A stretch of DNA of 32,036 bases, from contig JANLUX010000036.1 in NCBI GenBank assembly GCA_031363705.1, positions 1-32,036 of the forward strand. Direction: 5' to 3'. Each line of letters starts with the position of its first letter. Position 1 is the first letter of the stretch. Of the stretch, positions 1 to 8,559 are shown one piece after another. The notes below the pieces were generated by a model, which was not told where the DNA came from, made no database searches, and was given only the letters and a program-made list of their open reading frames with translations. A program made the translations under genes and the position numbers. The stretch comes from JANLUX01 sp031363705 (lineage in GTDB: Bacteria; Bacteroidota; Bacteroidia; AKYH767-A; OLB10).

Positions 1-47
1 CTGCTGATGACATTGCAAGAGTAACAGAAGTCATGAATAAATTCTGA
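1..47 (+). CDS. 3' end of an unidentified gene, cut by the window edge
   Basis: A reading frame enters from the left edge and stops at TGA 45-47. The visible tail reads ADDIARVTEVMNKF. The next gene's ATG is at 49, one base after this stop, so this is probably the preceding member of the glycan operon. Fourteen residues are too few to name the product; a short helical end of this kind would fit several sugar-nucleotide enzymes, but that is a guess. Confidence 0.5.
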   Translation, partial: ADDIARVTEVMNKF

Positions 48-48
48 C

Positions 49-849
49 ATGATTTTCTTTTCCGTAATCACTATTAATCTTAATAATCACCTGGGGCTTC
101 AAAAAACAATTTCCAGTGTTATTGAACAGACTTTTAATAGCTATGAGCTTATAGTTGTTGACGGAGCAAGCACTGATAAAAGCATTGAGGTAATCAAAAC
201 ATTCGAAAAAAATATTACCTGTTGGTCAAGTGAAAAAGATAACGGAATTTATGATGCGCAGAATAAAGGTATTTTGAAAGCTAAAGGTGAGTATATCTTA
301 TTTTTAAACTCTGGTGATTTTTTATCCTCCAATTATGTTTTACAAAAAGTTTATGACAGCAAACCAGTTGAGGATATTGTTTACGGAGATATTATAATAC
401 ATAAAAATGGTTCAACTGAGAGGAAAAAATATTTTCCGGATACTTTGTCTAATTATTTTTTAATTACAGATGTCATTGGTCATCAGTCACAATTTATTAA
501 GAGAAATCTGTTTGAATGCTATGGAGTATATAATACTCAATACAAAATTGTAGCTGACTATGAATTTTTTATTCGTATGCTCTTCAAGCATAAAATTTCA
601 ACAAAACATTTGCAGGTATTTGTTTCAGTATTTGATTTATCAGGATTAAGTTCTAAAAAAGAAGAAATATTAAGTATTAACTCGGAACGCCATAAAATTC
701 AGAAGATATATTTTCCAAAAGCATTGGTTTTTATTTACCATACTTATGCCGCCATTCTACAATCAAAAATTTACAAGATTCCAATTGTTGCAATGCTTGT
801 TAAATTAATTCGAGATCTTATTTTTAAGTTCATTAAGCCTGCAAAGTAA
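49..849 (+). CDS. Family-2 glycosyltransferase (WcaA type)
   Basis: Predicted to transfer a sugar from a nucleotide-sugar donor to a growing lipid-linked glycan at the cytoplasmic face of the inner membrane. The 266 aa protein has a GT-A fold signature: an N-terminal beta strand (SVITINLNN), the nucleotide-binding stretch VVDGASTD around residues 36-43, the family-typical DNGIYDAQNKG (64-74), and LNSGD near 86-90 at the place of the DXD metal motif. The DXD is therefore a variant (N-S-G-D), common in this subgroup. The C-terminus is basic and amphipathic and may touch the membrane. It is the first complete gene of a run of five GT2 genes; the next gene starts 3 bases after its stop. Donor and acceptor sugars cannot be read from sequence. 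Confidence 0.88.
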   Translation: MIFFSVITINLNNHLGLQKTISSVIEQTFNSYELIVVDGASTDKSIEVIKTFEKNITCWSSEKDNGIYDAQNKGILKAKGEYILFLNSGDFLSSNYVLQKVYDSKPVEDIVYGDIIIHKNGSTERKKYFPDTLSNYFLITDVIGHQSQFIKRNLFECYGVYNTQYKIVADYEFFIRMLFKHKISTKHLQVFVSVFDLSGLSSKKEEILSINSERHKIQKIYFPKALVFIYHTYAAILQSKIYKIPIVAMLVKLIRDLIFKFIKPAK

Positions 850-852
850 TAA

Positions 853-1800
853 ATGAATAAAATATCTATAATCATTCCATCATATAATTACGGCCAATAC
901 ATTTCTCAGGCTTTACAATCATTACAAAACCAGTCATACAATAACTGGGAATGCATAGTTGTGGATGACGGATCAACTGACGATACAAAACAAAAAGTAG
1001 AAGAGTGGATTAAGAAAGATCAGAGAATAAAATATTTTTCGCAGCAAAATGCAGGACCAGCTATAGCAAGGAATTATGGAATCACTCAGTCAAAAGGAGA
1101 ATACATTTTGTTTTTAGATGCAGATGATCTCATTGAATCTGATAAATTAAAATCGCATGTTGATGTTTTGGAAAAAAACAACGAAGTAGATATTGCTTAT
1201 GGTGATGCAAGATATTTCATGGATGGCAAGCCGGATGAATTATTTTGTTCACTCAAACGGGAAAACAAACCCTGGATAAAAAAGTATTCTGGTAAAGGAC
1301 ATGGACTGATCAATACTTTGATCAGGCAAAATATAATGGTCATCAGTTCCCCTTTAATCAGAAAAAAAGTTTTGGCGGAAGCGGGATTGTTTGATACGAA
1401 ACTTCTGAAGCTTGAAGACTGGGAATTATTTCAGCGCTGGGCAATCAATGATTTTATTTTTCAATATGTGGATGCTCCGCAATCACTAGTGTTAGTTCGT
1501 GCACACGAAAAAAGTTTCAGCTATGATAAAAAAGGTATGCAAAGTTATTTTTTGCCAATCGCTGAAAAACAGTTCAGTAACAACAAACTGAATTTCAAAG
1601 ACCGTATTCATTTGTTTTTAAGAATGGTGGAAGAATATACTGACCTCGCCATAAATTTCATTATCAATTCTTCCTATAAGCCACGTCATTACTATAAGAT
1701 CTATAAATTTATTTTACCAGTGATATGTATTTTATTGCTGCCGGTTTATCTTGTGATAAAAATTTTCAGAGTGTTACGTAAACTTTTTCAGAATGGATAA
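853..1800 (+). CDS. Family-2 glycosyltransferase with C-terminal membrane segment
   Basis: A 315 aa GT-A glycosyltransferase. It opens with SIIIPSYNYG, carries VDDGSTDD at about 37-44 for nucleotide binding and a canonical LDADD metal motif at 88-92. The mid-region (LKLEDWELFQRWA) matches the acceptor-side acidic motif of GT2 enzymes. Residues about 284-305 form one hydrophobic segment followed by a basic tail, so the enzyme is probably anchored to the inner membrane with the catalytic domain in the cytoplasm. It starts 3 bases after the preceding stop and its last 8 bases overlap the next gene, which suggests translational coupling. Linkage and sugar specificity are unknown. Confidence 0.9.
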   Translation: MNKISIIIPSYNYGQYISQALQSLQNQSYNNWECIVVDDGSTDDTKQKVEEWIKKDQRIKYFSQQNAGPAIARNYGITQSKGEYILFLDADDLIESDKLKSHVDVLEKNNEVDIAYGDARYFMDGKPDELFCSLKRENKPWIKKYSGKGHGLINTLIRQNIMVISSPLIRKKVLAEAGLFDTKLLKLEDWELFQRWAINDFIFQYVDAPQSLVLVRAHEKSFSYDKKGMQSYFLPIAEKQFSNNKLNFKDRIHLFLRMVEEYTDLAINFIINSSYKPRHYYKIYKFILPVICILLLPVYLVIKIFRVLRKLFQNG

Positions 1801-2710
1801 GTTACAACCTGAAGTTAGCATCATTATTGTAAATTATAATGTGAAAGAGCTATTGCTTAAATGCATCAGTTCCATTTACCGTTTTTGCAAAGCATCTTTT
1901 GAAATAATTTTAGTTGATAATAATTCTACTGACGGAAGTATTGAAGCTGTTAAAAAAGATTTTCCAGACACAGTCATCATTGAAAACAAATACAATGCCG
2001 GTTTCCCGAAAGCAAATAACCAGGGAATAACAGTTGCAAAAGGAGATTATATTTTTCTTTTAAATCCGGATACTGAATTACAAAGCGATGCCATAAATGA
2101 ATTACTGCAATATTTAAAAGCAAACAATGATGTGCATCTGGTTGCTCCCAAATTATTAAACACTGATTTAAGTATTCAGTATTCGATACAGCAATTTGTG
2201 ACAGTTACAGAAATTATTGCTGAGACATTTTATCTGCATCATTTTTATAAAAAACGAAAATCATATCTTAATAAACCCATCAGTAATCCTATAAGTGTTG
2301 AAGCGCTTTCAGGAGCTGCTATTATGATGCATAAAAATGTTATTGAAAATATTGGAATGTTGGATGAAGATTTATTCTGGACAGAAGACATGGAATTTTG
2401 TTACCGTGCTTTTAAGAAAGGTTTAAAAGTGATTTATTATCCGTACACTGCAATTATTCATCATGGAAGTGTGAGCGGAAAAAAAAATCTCAATGTTATG
2501 ATCAGCAATCAAACATTGTCCAAGATCACTTTTTTTAAAAAAAACCATTCGCATTTTTCATTTTGGTTAGTCAAATATTTTAGGCTCGCTCATATTTTAT
2601 CACGAATATTTATTTTTAAGTTTCTGAGTTTGTTTGGCTCAAAAGAATTTTTGGAAAAAGAAAAAGCTTATCGTTATACATTTACAGAATTCAAAAAAGG
2701 AAAATACTGA
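1793..2710 (+). CDS. Family-2 glycosyltransferase, WbbL/rhamnosyltransferase-like
   Basis: A 305 aa GT2 enzyme of the type often annotated as a rhamnosyltransferase. Visible motifs are SIIIVNYN at 9-16, VDNNSTDGS at 41-49, LLNPDTE at 89-95 (the NPD form of DXD typical of WbbL relatives), SGAAIMMH at 173-180 and the acidic pair in WTEDMEF (E198, D199), which in relatives lies near the acceptor site. The IIHHGS stretch near residue 222 is also typical. Its start lies 8 bases inside the preceding gene and its TGA is immediately followed by the next start codon. The rhamnose assignment comes from family resemblance only; other deoxysugars or hexoses are equally possible. Confidence 0.88.
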   Translation: MDKLQPEVSIIIVNYNVKELLLKCISSIYRFCKASFEIILVDNNSTDGSIEAVKKDFPDTVIIENKYNAGFPKANNQGITVAKGDYIFLLNPDTELQSDAINELLQYLKANNDVHLVAPKLLNTDLSIQYSIQQFVTVTEIIAETFYLHHFYKKRKSYLNKPISNPISVEALSGAAIMMHKNVIENIGMLDEDLFWTEDMEFCYRAFKKGLKVIYYPYTAIIHHGSVSGKKNLNVMISNQTLSKITFFKKNHSHFSFWLVKYFRLAHILSRIFIFKFLSLFGSKEFLEKEKAYRYTFTEFKKGKY

Positions 2711-3526
2711 TTGGGAACACCGAAGATTCTTTTTATCGTGATCAACTATTATAATGAAACGGAAGTCGGTGATTTTGTTACGCATTTATCAAAGCAATCG
2801 ATTAATGATTATCAGATTTTAATTGTGAACAATGGATCGAAAAATCTGAAAGTGCTCGAGCATATTACAGATAGTAACACGCATGCAAGTGTAATACATT
2901 CAGATAAAAATCATGGCTATTTCGGAGGAGCTGCTTTAGCTTTCAATTCCTGGATTAATCAGCATTCTCAATTGCCGGACTTTGTGATTCTTTGCAATAC
3001 AGATATTGAATTTAAATCTAAAGATTTTTTTAGTTCAGTGATAAATGAAAATGCAGATGTTATTGGTCCATCTATTATCTCTTCAAAAAACAAGTTAGAT
3101 CAAAATCCATATTATAAGCACAGAATTGCACTTCGCAAACTTAAATTGCTGAGAGTGATTTTTAGTTTCTATCCTTTTTATTTATTATATCAATCTGCAT
3201 CAATTATAAAAACATTTTTAACAAAACAACTCAATGCCAATACAGAAAATAAAAAGCAGGAAGTATATACTATACATGGTTCATTTATGATTTTTAATCA
3301 AACCTTCTTTAGCAAACGAGGTAATTTTAACTATGGTTCATTCCTATATGGAGAAGAAATTTTTATTGGAGAAATTGCAAGGATAAATTCAATGAAGGTC
3401 GTTTATGATCCCAATATTCAGATTCTGCATCATGAACACAGCACTACCGGAACATTTAAAAAGCCATTGCATATTAAATTTATGAAACAGTCAATTGATT
3501 ATTTGATTAATACTTTTTTCAACTGA
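2711..3526 (+). CDS. Family-2 glycosyltransferase, TTG start
   Basis: A 271 aa GT2 enzyme. The N-terminal ILFIVINYYNE, LIVNNGS (37-43), LCNTDIE (94-100, NTD in place of DXD) and LYGEE region near residue 206 follow the same plan as the preceding gene but the sequences are clearly diverged. The start is taken as TTG at 2711 because it abuts the upstream TGA (2708-2710) and places the first beta strand at the usual distance from the N-terminus; no in-frame ATG lies nearby. Its stop overlaps the next ATG by one base. It probably adds one residue of the same glycan as its neighbours. Confidence 0.85.
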   Translation: MGTPKILFIVINYYNETEVGDFVTHLSKQSINDYQILIVNNGSKNLKVLEHITDSNTHASVIHSDKNHGYFGGAALAFNSWINQHSQLPDFVILCNTDIEFKSKDFFSSVINENADVIGPSIISSKNKLDQNPYYKHRIALRKLKLLRVIFSFYPFYLLYQSASIIKTFLTKQLNANTENKKQEVYTIHGSFMIFNQTFFSKRGNFNYGSFLYGEEIFIGEIARINSMKVVYDPNIQILHHEHSTTGTFKKPLHIKFMKQSIDYLINTFFN

Positions 3527-4503
3527 TGAAAAATCAATTACTAATTGTTTCAATCATAATTCCCTGCCGGAATGAGGAAAGATTTATTGAAACGGTTTTA
3601 AATAATATACTGAAACAAAACTATCAGCAGGAGTTGATGGAAATTTTTATTGTTGATGGCAATTCAACAGATAAAACCGCTGAAATCGTAAATGCGTTTT
3701 CAATAAGTCATAAAAATTTTATTCTGCTCAATAATCCAAACCAAACAGTTCCTTACGCATTGAATCTTGCAATTTCAAAATGCAAGGGAGAAATTATTGT
3801 GAGATTAGATGCTCATTCTTATTATGCTGTTGATTACATCTCAAAAATTGTTGAGACCTTTGAAAATACCGATGCTGACATCACAGGCGGACCTATGCGA
3901 GCTGAAGGAAAAACTACTTTTCAAAAATCAGTGGCTTATTGCACTTCCACAAAAATGGGTGTTGGTGATAGCAGTTTTCATGACGAGAATGCAAAAGGTT
4001 ATGTTGACAGTGTTTATCTGGGTGCATGGAAACGCGAATTATTTTATGATGTTGGCTTGTTTGATGTACGGATGAAACGTAACCAGGATGATGAGTTTCA
4101 CTACCGAGCAAAAAGTAAAGGAAAAAAAATTTATCTCAATCCTGAAATCCGTTCAATCTATTATCCAAGATCAAATGTTAAAAAATTATTCATCCAGTAT
4201 TTTCAATATGGATTATACAAACCTTTGGTATTAAAAAAAGTGAAAAGTGAAATGAAGCTAAGACATTTGATACCTGCAGCGTTAGTTTTTTACATCCTAT
4301 CATTATTTCCATTACTAATAACAGGAATTGAAATTGCACTACTTCCACTCCTGCTCTATCTATCATTAAGCATGTATTTTAGTATCAATAATAATTTATC
4401 ATTGAAAGAAAAATTTAACTGCCTTATTATTTATCCGGTATTACATATAAGCTATGGTTTGGGATTTATTATTGGATTATCGAAAATATTTTCCAACAAG
4501 TAA
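3526..4503 (+). CDS. ExoA-like family-2 glycosyltransferase
   Basis: A 325 aa GT2 enzyme resembling succinoglycan-type ExoA. Motifs: SIIIPCRNEE (9-18), VDGNSTDKT (43-51), a DAH version of the DXD motif in VRLDAHS (92-98), GGPMR at 121-125 and NQDDEFHYR at 186-194, which corresponds to the QDDE/acidic acceptor motif of this subfamily. The C-terminal 75 residues contain two to three hydrophobic segments, as in membrane-embedded ExoA relatives. The ATG overlaps the upstream stop by one base. In known systems ExoA adds an early hexose to an undecaprenyl-linked intermediate; the exact sugar here is not predictable. Confidence 0.88.
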   Translation: MKNQLLIVSIIIPCRNEERFIETVLNNILKQNYQQELMEIFIVDGNSTDKTAEIVNAFSISHKNFILLNNPNQTVPYALNLAISKCKGEIIVRLDAHSYYAVDYISKIVETFENTDADITGGPMRAEGKTTFQKSVAYCTSTKMGVGDSSFHDENAKGYVDSVYLGAWKRELFYDVGLFDVRMKRNQDDEFHYRAKSKGKKIYLNPEIRSIYYPRSNVKKLFIQYFQYGLYKPLVLKKVKSEMKLRHLIPAALVFYILSLFPLLITGIEIALLPLLLYLSLSMYFSINNNLSLKEKFNCLIIYPVLHISYGLGFIIGLSKIFSNK

Positions 4504-4507
4504 TGTG

Positions 4508-5179
4508 ATGAATGAGTTAGAAAAAATTGCTGAGCGCTATGAAAGAAGAAAAAAAAATCTTCCGGTCACCACATCATCATCCCGTTTGTTCAACTCTTTT
4601 ATTGAACAGGAGAGAGAACAAATATTTGAACAGGAAATAAAAAAAACATTTCCTGAAATAAAAAATATCAAAGTACTGGAGATTGGTGCAGGAACGGGAA
4701 ACAATATCCGCTTTTTTAAAAAGATGGGTATTCTTCCTCACAATATTTATGCAAATGAACTTCTCCCTGACAGAGTTGCATCGCTTAAAATCAATCATCC
4801 TGACATTCACATTTTTGAAGGAGATGCAATTGGTATTAATACCTCAATGAAATTTGATATTGTCTTTCAATCCACGGTGTTTACTTCAATTCTTGATACA
4901 GCATTCAAACAAAAGCTTGCAAATAAAATGAAAGCTTTAATAACGAAAGATGGAATTATTTTATGGTATGATTTCATTTATGATAATCCCGGTAATAAAG
5001 ATGTGAAAGGAGTAAGTAAAAAAGAAATTTTTAGATTGTTCAGCGGATGTAAAAGCTTTGATTTTTTTTCTGTCACACTCGCTCCTCCTATCGGACGCAG
5101 AGTAGGAAAATTATATCCCATTATAAATAAATTGTTTCCCTTTCTCCGCACTCATACCATTGCAATAATAAAATGCTGA
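4508..5179 (+). CDS. Class I SAM-dependent methyltransferase
   Basis: A 223 aa enzyme predicted to move a methyl group from S-adenosylmethionine to a glycan or sugar intermediate. The SAM-binding motif I is clear (VLEIGAGTG, about residues 56-64), followed by ANEL at the end of strand beta-2 and IFEGDA, where the adenine-contacting acidic residue is expected. The frame is open further upstream to an ATG at 4454, but that would overlap the preceding gene by 50 bases; ATG 4508, four bases after the upstream TAA, gives a start MNELEKIAERYERRKK that fits the family better. The 3' end overlaps the next gene by 7 bases. The context suggests glycan methylation, but the substrate is unproven. Confidence 0.8.
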   Translation: MNELEKIAERYERRKKNLPVTTSSSRLFNSFIEQEREQIFEQEIKKTFPEIKNIKVLEIGAGTGNNIRFFKKMGILPHNIYANELLPDRVASLKINHPDIHIFEGDAIGINTSMKFDIVFQSTVFTSILDTAFKQKLANKMKALITKDGIILWYDFIYDNPGNKDVKGVSKKEIFRLFSGCKSFDFFSVTLAPPIGRRVGKLYPIINKLFPFLRTHTIAIIKC

Positions 5180-6426
5180 ACACGCTAAACAAACAAAATA
5201 TAACAACAGCAATACTTGTGCTTATAGCATTTACATTGCCATTTTATCAGCAGGTATCCATATTTGCAATCATCGTATTAGTGATTGCATGGATAGGTCA
5301 AAAAAAATATTTGTCAATTGATATCACTTTCAAAAATGCTCCTTTTATTTTTTTATTGATTGGTTTCTTCGTTTTGCATCTGGTTGGATTACTTTGGTCT
5401 GATGATTTGCAATACGGATGGAAAGACATTGAAACCAAACTAAGCTTTTTAATTTTTCCTCTTGTTTTAGGAACCACATTCGTAACAGAAAAAGTTATTA
5501 ATAAAATAAAACAAGCTTTTGTAGCGGGAAACATTATCGCCTGCACTTATTGCCTTATCACTGCCATCATAAATTATGTTCACACAAATGATCAAACAGT
5601 TTTTTTCTACAAATTTTATTCATCGCTGTTGCATGTTACTTATTTCACCATTTATCTGAATCTTGCATTGTTATTTTTACTGGAAGATGCGATTAAACAC
5701 TGGAACATTTTTACAACAATTAAAAAAACCTGGCTAATTACAGCAATGATTTTTATAGTACTGAATATACTTTTACTTTCCGCACGCACTGCCATTGCCA
5801 CCAGCTTAATCACTGTTTTATTTTATTCCATTATTCAAATCATACAATACAAAAAAGGGATTGCGATACTGATAATTTCATTGATGGGAGTAGCATTGTT
5901 AAATTTTAAAATAACACAACTTTACAACCGTTATTCACAGGTGGAAGATGTGATTCAAAATAATCAGGATACAAAACCTGTTGAACCTGCCACAGCGGAT
6001 ACACCTGCTTACAACAGTACGCAATCACGCATTGAATTCTGGAAAAGTGCAACAGCAGTTATAAAACGAAATTGGCTAATTGGTGTGGGAACGGGTGATA
6101 TTAAAGAAGAGTTAGTAAAACAATATCAGGCAAACAATTTTCAATATGGTGTTGAGAACCGTTTCAGTCCTCATAACCAATATTTACATACAGCGGTTAT
6201 ACTCGGAGGTGTTGGAATTACACTGCTGATGTGCTGCTTACTCTTACCTTTGCGGCTTGCAATTCAGCAGCGAAACTGGATATACATCTGTTTCCTGGTA
6301 ATTATCATTCTTAATGCAATCACAGAATCCATTCTCGAACGCCAAAACGGAATTATATTTTATGCATTCTTCAGTGTTTTGTTTTACAAGCAAAGTATAA
6401 GCAATCCAAAACATGAGCTCACTTAA
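5173..6426 (+). CDS. O-antigen ligase/polymerase-type membrane protein (Wzy_C family)
   Basis: A 417 aa polytopic inner-membrane protein with about 11 hydrophobic segments. The large periplasmic loop between roughly residues 245 and 345 contains GVGTGDI and SPHNQYLH (332-339), the conserved His-bearing loop of WaaL/Wzy_C proteins; an LSARTA motif lies at the end of an earlier helix. This family either ligates undecaprenyl-linked glycan to an acceptor (lipid A core, or protein as in PglL) or polymerises repeat units. Sequence alone cannot separate these roles. It overlaps the methyltransferase gene by 7 bases and the phosphoglycerol transferase gene by 14 bases, so all three are probably translated together. 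Confidence 0.85.
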   Translation: MLNTLNKQNITTAILVLIAFTLPFYQQVSIFAIIVLVIAWIGQKKYLSIDITFKNAPFIFLLIGFFVLHLVGLLWSDDLQYGWKDIETKLSFLIFPLVLGTTFVTEKVINKIKQAFVAGNIIACTYCLITAIINYVHTNDQTVFFYKFYSSLLHVTYFTIYLNLALLFLLEDAIKHWNIFTTIKKTWLITAMIFIVLNILLLSARTAIATSLITVLFYSIIQIIQYKKGIAILIISLMGVALLNFKITQLYNRYSQVEDVIQNNQDTKPVEPATADTPAYNSTQSRIEFWKSATAVIKRNWLIGVGTGDIKEELVKQYQANNFQYGVENRFSPHNQYLHTAVILGGVGITLLMCCLLLPLRLAIQQRNWIYICFLVIIILNAITESILERQNGIIFYAFFSVLFYKQSISNPKHELT

Positions 6427-8464
6427 TTTTTTTATCAAGCAACTTTGGGCATTATTCAGGATTTATGTTTTCGGGTTGATATTACTTTTTACTTACCGCG
6501 TTGTTTTTCTTTTTCGCCTTTCTGATTTGCCTTCTCTATCAACATTAAAATATGATCTTGCAAAAGCATTTATTACAGGATTCCGTTTCGATACCATGGT
6601 GATGATGTATGCATTAGCTCCTTCATTATTGTTTTGTCTTTTAATTTTTATTTTTCGTTCTGTCAGCTATCAAAAATTCCTACATCATTTTTTACCTGTG
6701 TTAAACACTTTTTTATTGTCGGCATATTTGCTCTTGTCAGTAATAGATATTTTTTACTACACTTATTTCCAGTCACACCTTAACATGCTGGTGTTTGGTT
6801 TTTTTGAAGATGATACAGAAGCAGTAATGAAATCAGTCTGGAGCGATTACCCTTTAGTGCGTGCAATAATTTTTATTGTACTGATGATTTTTATTATTTA
6901 CAAATTGGCAAAAAGATTTCACCAAAGTGAATTGCCTTCGTTTTTAAAACTTAATAAAAAGAATGCGATTATTACTGTTGTTTTAACATTTGGATTTTTT
7001 TTCCTCGGAATGCGTGGTTCATTGGGTACATTTCCGCTGCAGATTGATGATTCAACAGTTTCAGAAAACAGTACGATAAATTTATTACCCGTCAATGCTC
7101 CCTTCGCGTTAAAAGAAGCATTCATGTTTCGACATTCACAATCAAGTGTTGAGGGCAACAAAGAGTTAGTTAAAAAAATGGGATACAACAATCCTGAAAA
7201 TGCGATTAGTGATTATACGCATGCTGATACTTCAAATGGATTTGATGCACTCTTTAGTAAAACACCATTCAATGAATATGCACAACAACATCCGCCTAAT
7301 GTTATTTTCTTTTTAATGGAGAGCATGAGTAATTACAATCTTAATCTTCACAGCAAGGATTGTAATTTATTAGGAACGTTAGAAAAACATTTTAATGATG
7401 ACATTGTGTTCCGTCATTTTGTTTCTTCAGGTAACGGAACAATTGTAAGTCTTGAAGGCACAATGGTGAACACTCCGGTTACTTCACTTGCCCAATCCAA
7501 ATTCCGTTATCAGACTTATCATTCTTCGGTAGCGAAACCATTTGCGGAAGCGGGATACAACACCACATTTATAACAGGAGGTAAATTAGGATGGAGAAAT
7601 ATCAACGAGTTTATTCCTTTTCAATATTTTAAAAATGTAGAGAGCAATCAAAATGTAAAAGCTAAGATTACTGGAGCTACAGAATGTGAATGGGGTGTGT
7701 TTGATGAATATCTTTTTGATTATATCTTCCTTAAATTAAATGAAAATAATAAACAGCCACAATTTGTTTATGCATTAACCACTACCAATCACACGCCATT
7801 TACATTGCCATCACATTACAAACCTTTTCCGGTTAATATTCCTGTATCCTTGCCAAAACCATTGAAGGTAGATGAAAATCTCGCTAAGAAAAATCTTACC
7901 AATTATCAATACTCCAATGATTGCCTTGGAAGATTTATTGACAAAATAAAAGCATCTCCATTTGCTGATAATACAATTGTGATTGCAACAGGTGATCATA
8001 ATAATTTAATGTTGTTTGATTTTAAAGAAGAAGAATGGGCACACCGCATTGGTGTTCCTTTGATAATGTACATTCCAGAAAAATATTTAGAGCATGCAAG
8101 GGTTGATACATCGCTGTGGGCTTCTCATAAAGATATTTTTCCCACTATTTATAATTTAGCGTTATCAGATGCAAAATATTTTAACGGAGGATTAAATTTA
8201 TTTGACAGCAGTTTGAAACACAATGATTATTATGCTGTGAATACAGGAGATTTTATTGCAATCAATGATGATGGCGCTGTAAAGTTTGATCCCGACAACA
8301 GATTTTATTACTGGAAAAATAATTCAGTGGAGTTGGAACGGATACAATCACCAAACGAAAAACTGAATGAATTACTTAAAAAGGCAAGGGCTTATTATGC
8401 AAGCATGAGCTTTTATATCAACGAAGAAACGAAGAAGAAAAACATTGATGGAAAAATAAAGTGA
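6413..8464 (+). CDS. LtaS/OpgB-like phosphoglycerol (or phosphoethanolamine) transferase
   Basis: A 683 aa membrane sulfatase/alkaline-phosphatase-superfamily enzyme. About five transmembrane helices occupy residues 10-200, followed by a periplasmic catalytic domain (about 290-600). The family's metal and nucleophile positions can be seen: E303 in LMESMS, the nucleophile T343 in SSGNGT, H459 in TNHTPF, D528-H529 in ATGDHN and H572 in ASHKD. LtaS builds glycerol-phosphate chains in Gram-positives, and OpgB decorates glucans in Gram-negatives. In a Bacteroidota glycan operon the second type of role, adding a phospho-substituent to the surface glycan, is more plausible; that is inference. It begins 14 bases inside the ligase gene. 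Confidence 0.85.
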   Translation: MSSLNFFIKQLWALFRIYVFGLILLFTYRVVFLFRLSDLPSLSTLKYDLAKAFITGFRFDTMVMMYALAPSLLFCLLIFIFRSVSYQKFLHHFLPVLNTFLLSAYLLLSVIDIFYYTYFQSHLNMLVFGFFEDDTEAVMKSVWSDYPLVRAIIFIVLMIFIIYKLAKRFHQSELPSFLKLNKKNAIITVVLTFGFFFLGMRGSLGTFPLQIDDSTVSENSTINLLPVNAPFALKEAFMFRHSQSSVEGNKELVKKMGYNNPENAISDYTHADTSNGFDALFSKTPFNEYAQQHPPNVIFFLMESMSNYNLNLHSKDCNLLGTLEKHFNDDIVFRHFVSSGNGTIVSLEGTMVNTPVTSLAQSKFRYQTYHSSVAKPFAEAGYNTTFITGGKLGWRNINEFIPFQYFKNVESNQNVKAKITGATECEWGVFDEYLFDYIFLKLNENNKQPQFVYALTTTNHTPFTLPSHYKPFPVNIPVSLPKPLKVDENLAKKNLTNYQYSNDCLGRFIDKIKASPFADNTIVIATGDHNNLMLFDFKEEEWAHRIGVPLIMYIPEKYLEHARVDTSLWASHKDIFPTIYNLALSDAKYFNGGLNLFDSSLKHNDYYAVNTGDFIAINDDGAVKFDPDNRFYYWKNNSVELERIQSPNEKLNELLKKARAYYASMSFYINEETKKKNIDGKIK

Positions 8465-8483
8465 TTTTTAAATGTACGGATTC

Positions 8484-8552
8484 AGGATGTAAGGATTTAA
8501 ATTACTATTCTAAATTCAAAATCACAAATCCTAAATCTCTAAATCTCTAAAT
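8484..8552 (+). repeat. Short-word repeats with a weak hairpin in the gap before the aminotransferase gene
   Basis: The 95-bp gap contains three GGATNNN words (8479-8498) and, further on, CTAAATCT twice plus CTAAAT (8531-8552). AGGATTT (8492-8498) and AAATCCT (8526-8532) are complementary and could form a 7-bp stem. There is no T-tract, so terminator function is uncertain. The style matches the other intergenic word repeats in the window. Confidence 0.5.
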
Positions 8553-8559
8553 AAAAAAT

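Noticed and set aside
49..4503. Recent tandem duplication of one glycosyltransferase gene
   Set aside because: The five proteins share only fold motifs; their DXD variants (NSGD, DADD, NPD, NTD, DAH) and lengths differ, so they are old, distinct subfamilies.
4454..4507. Longer start for the methyltransferase
   Set aside because: It would overlap the ExoA-like gene by 50 bases and add residues foreign to the family; ATG 4508 sits just after the upstream stop.
6413..8464. True lipoteichoic acid synthase
   Set aside because: The surrounding genes are of a Gram-negative Bacteroidota, where lipoteichoic acid is not expected; a decorating transferase fits better.
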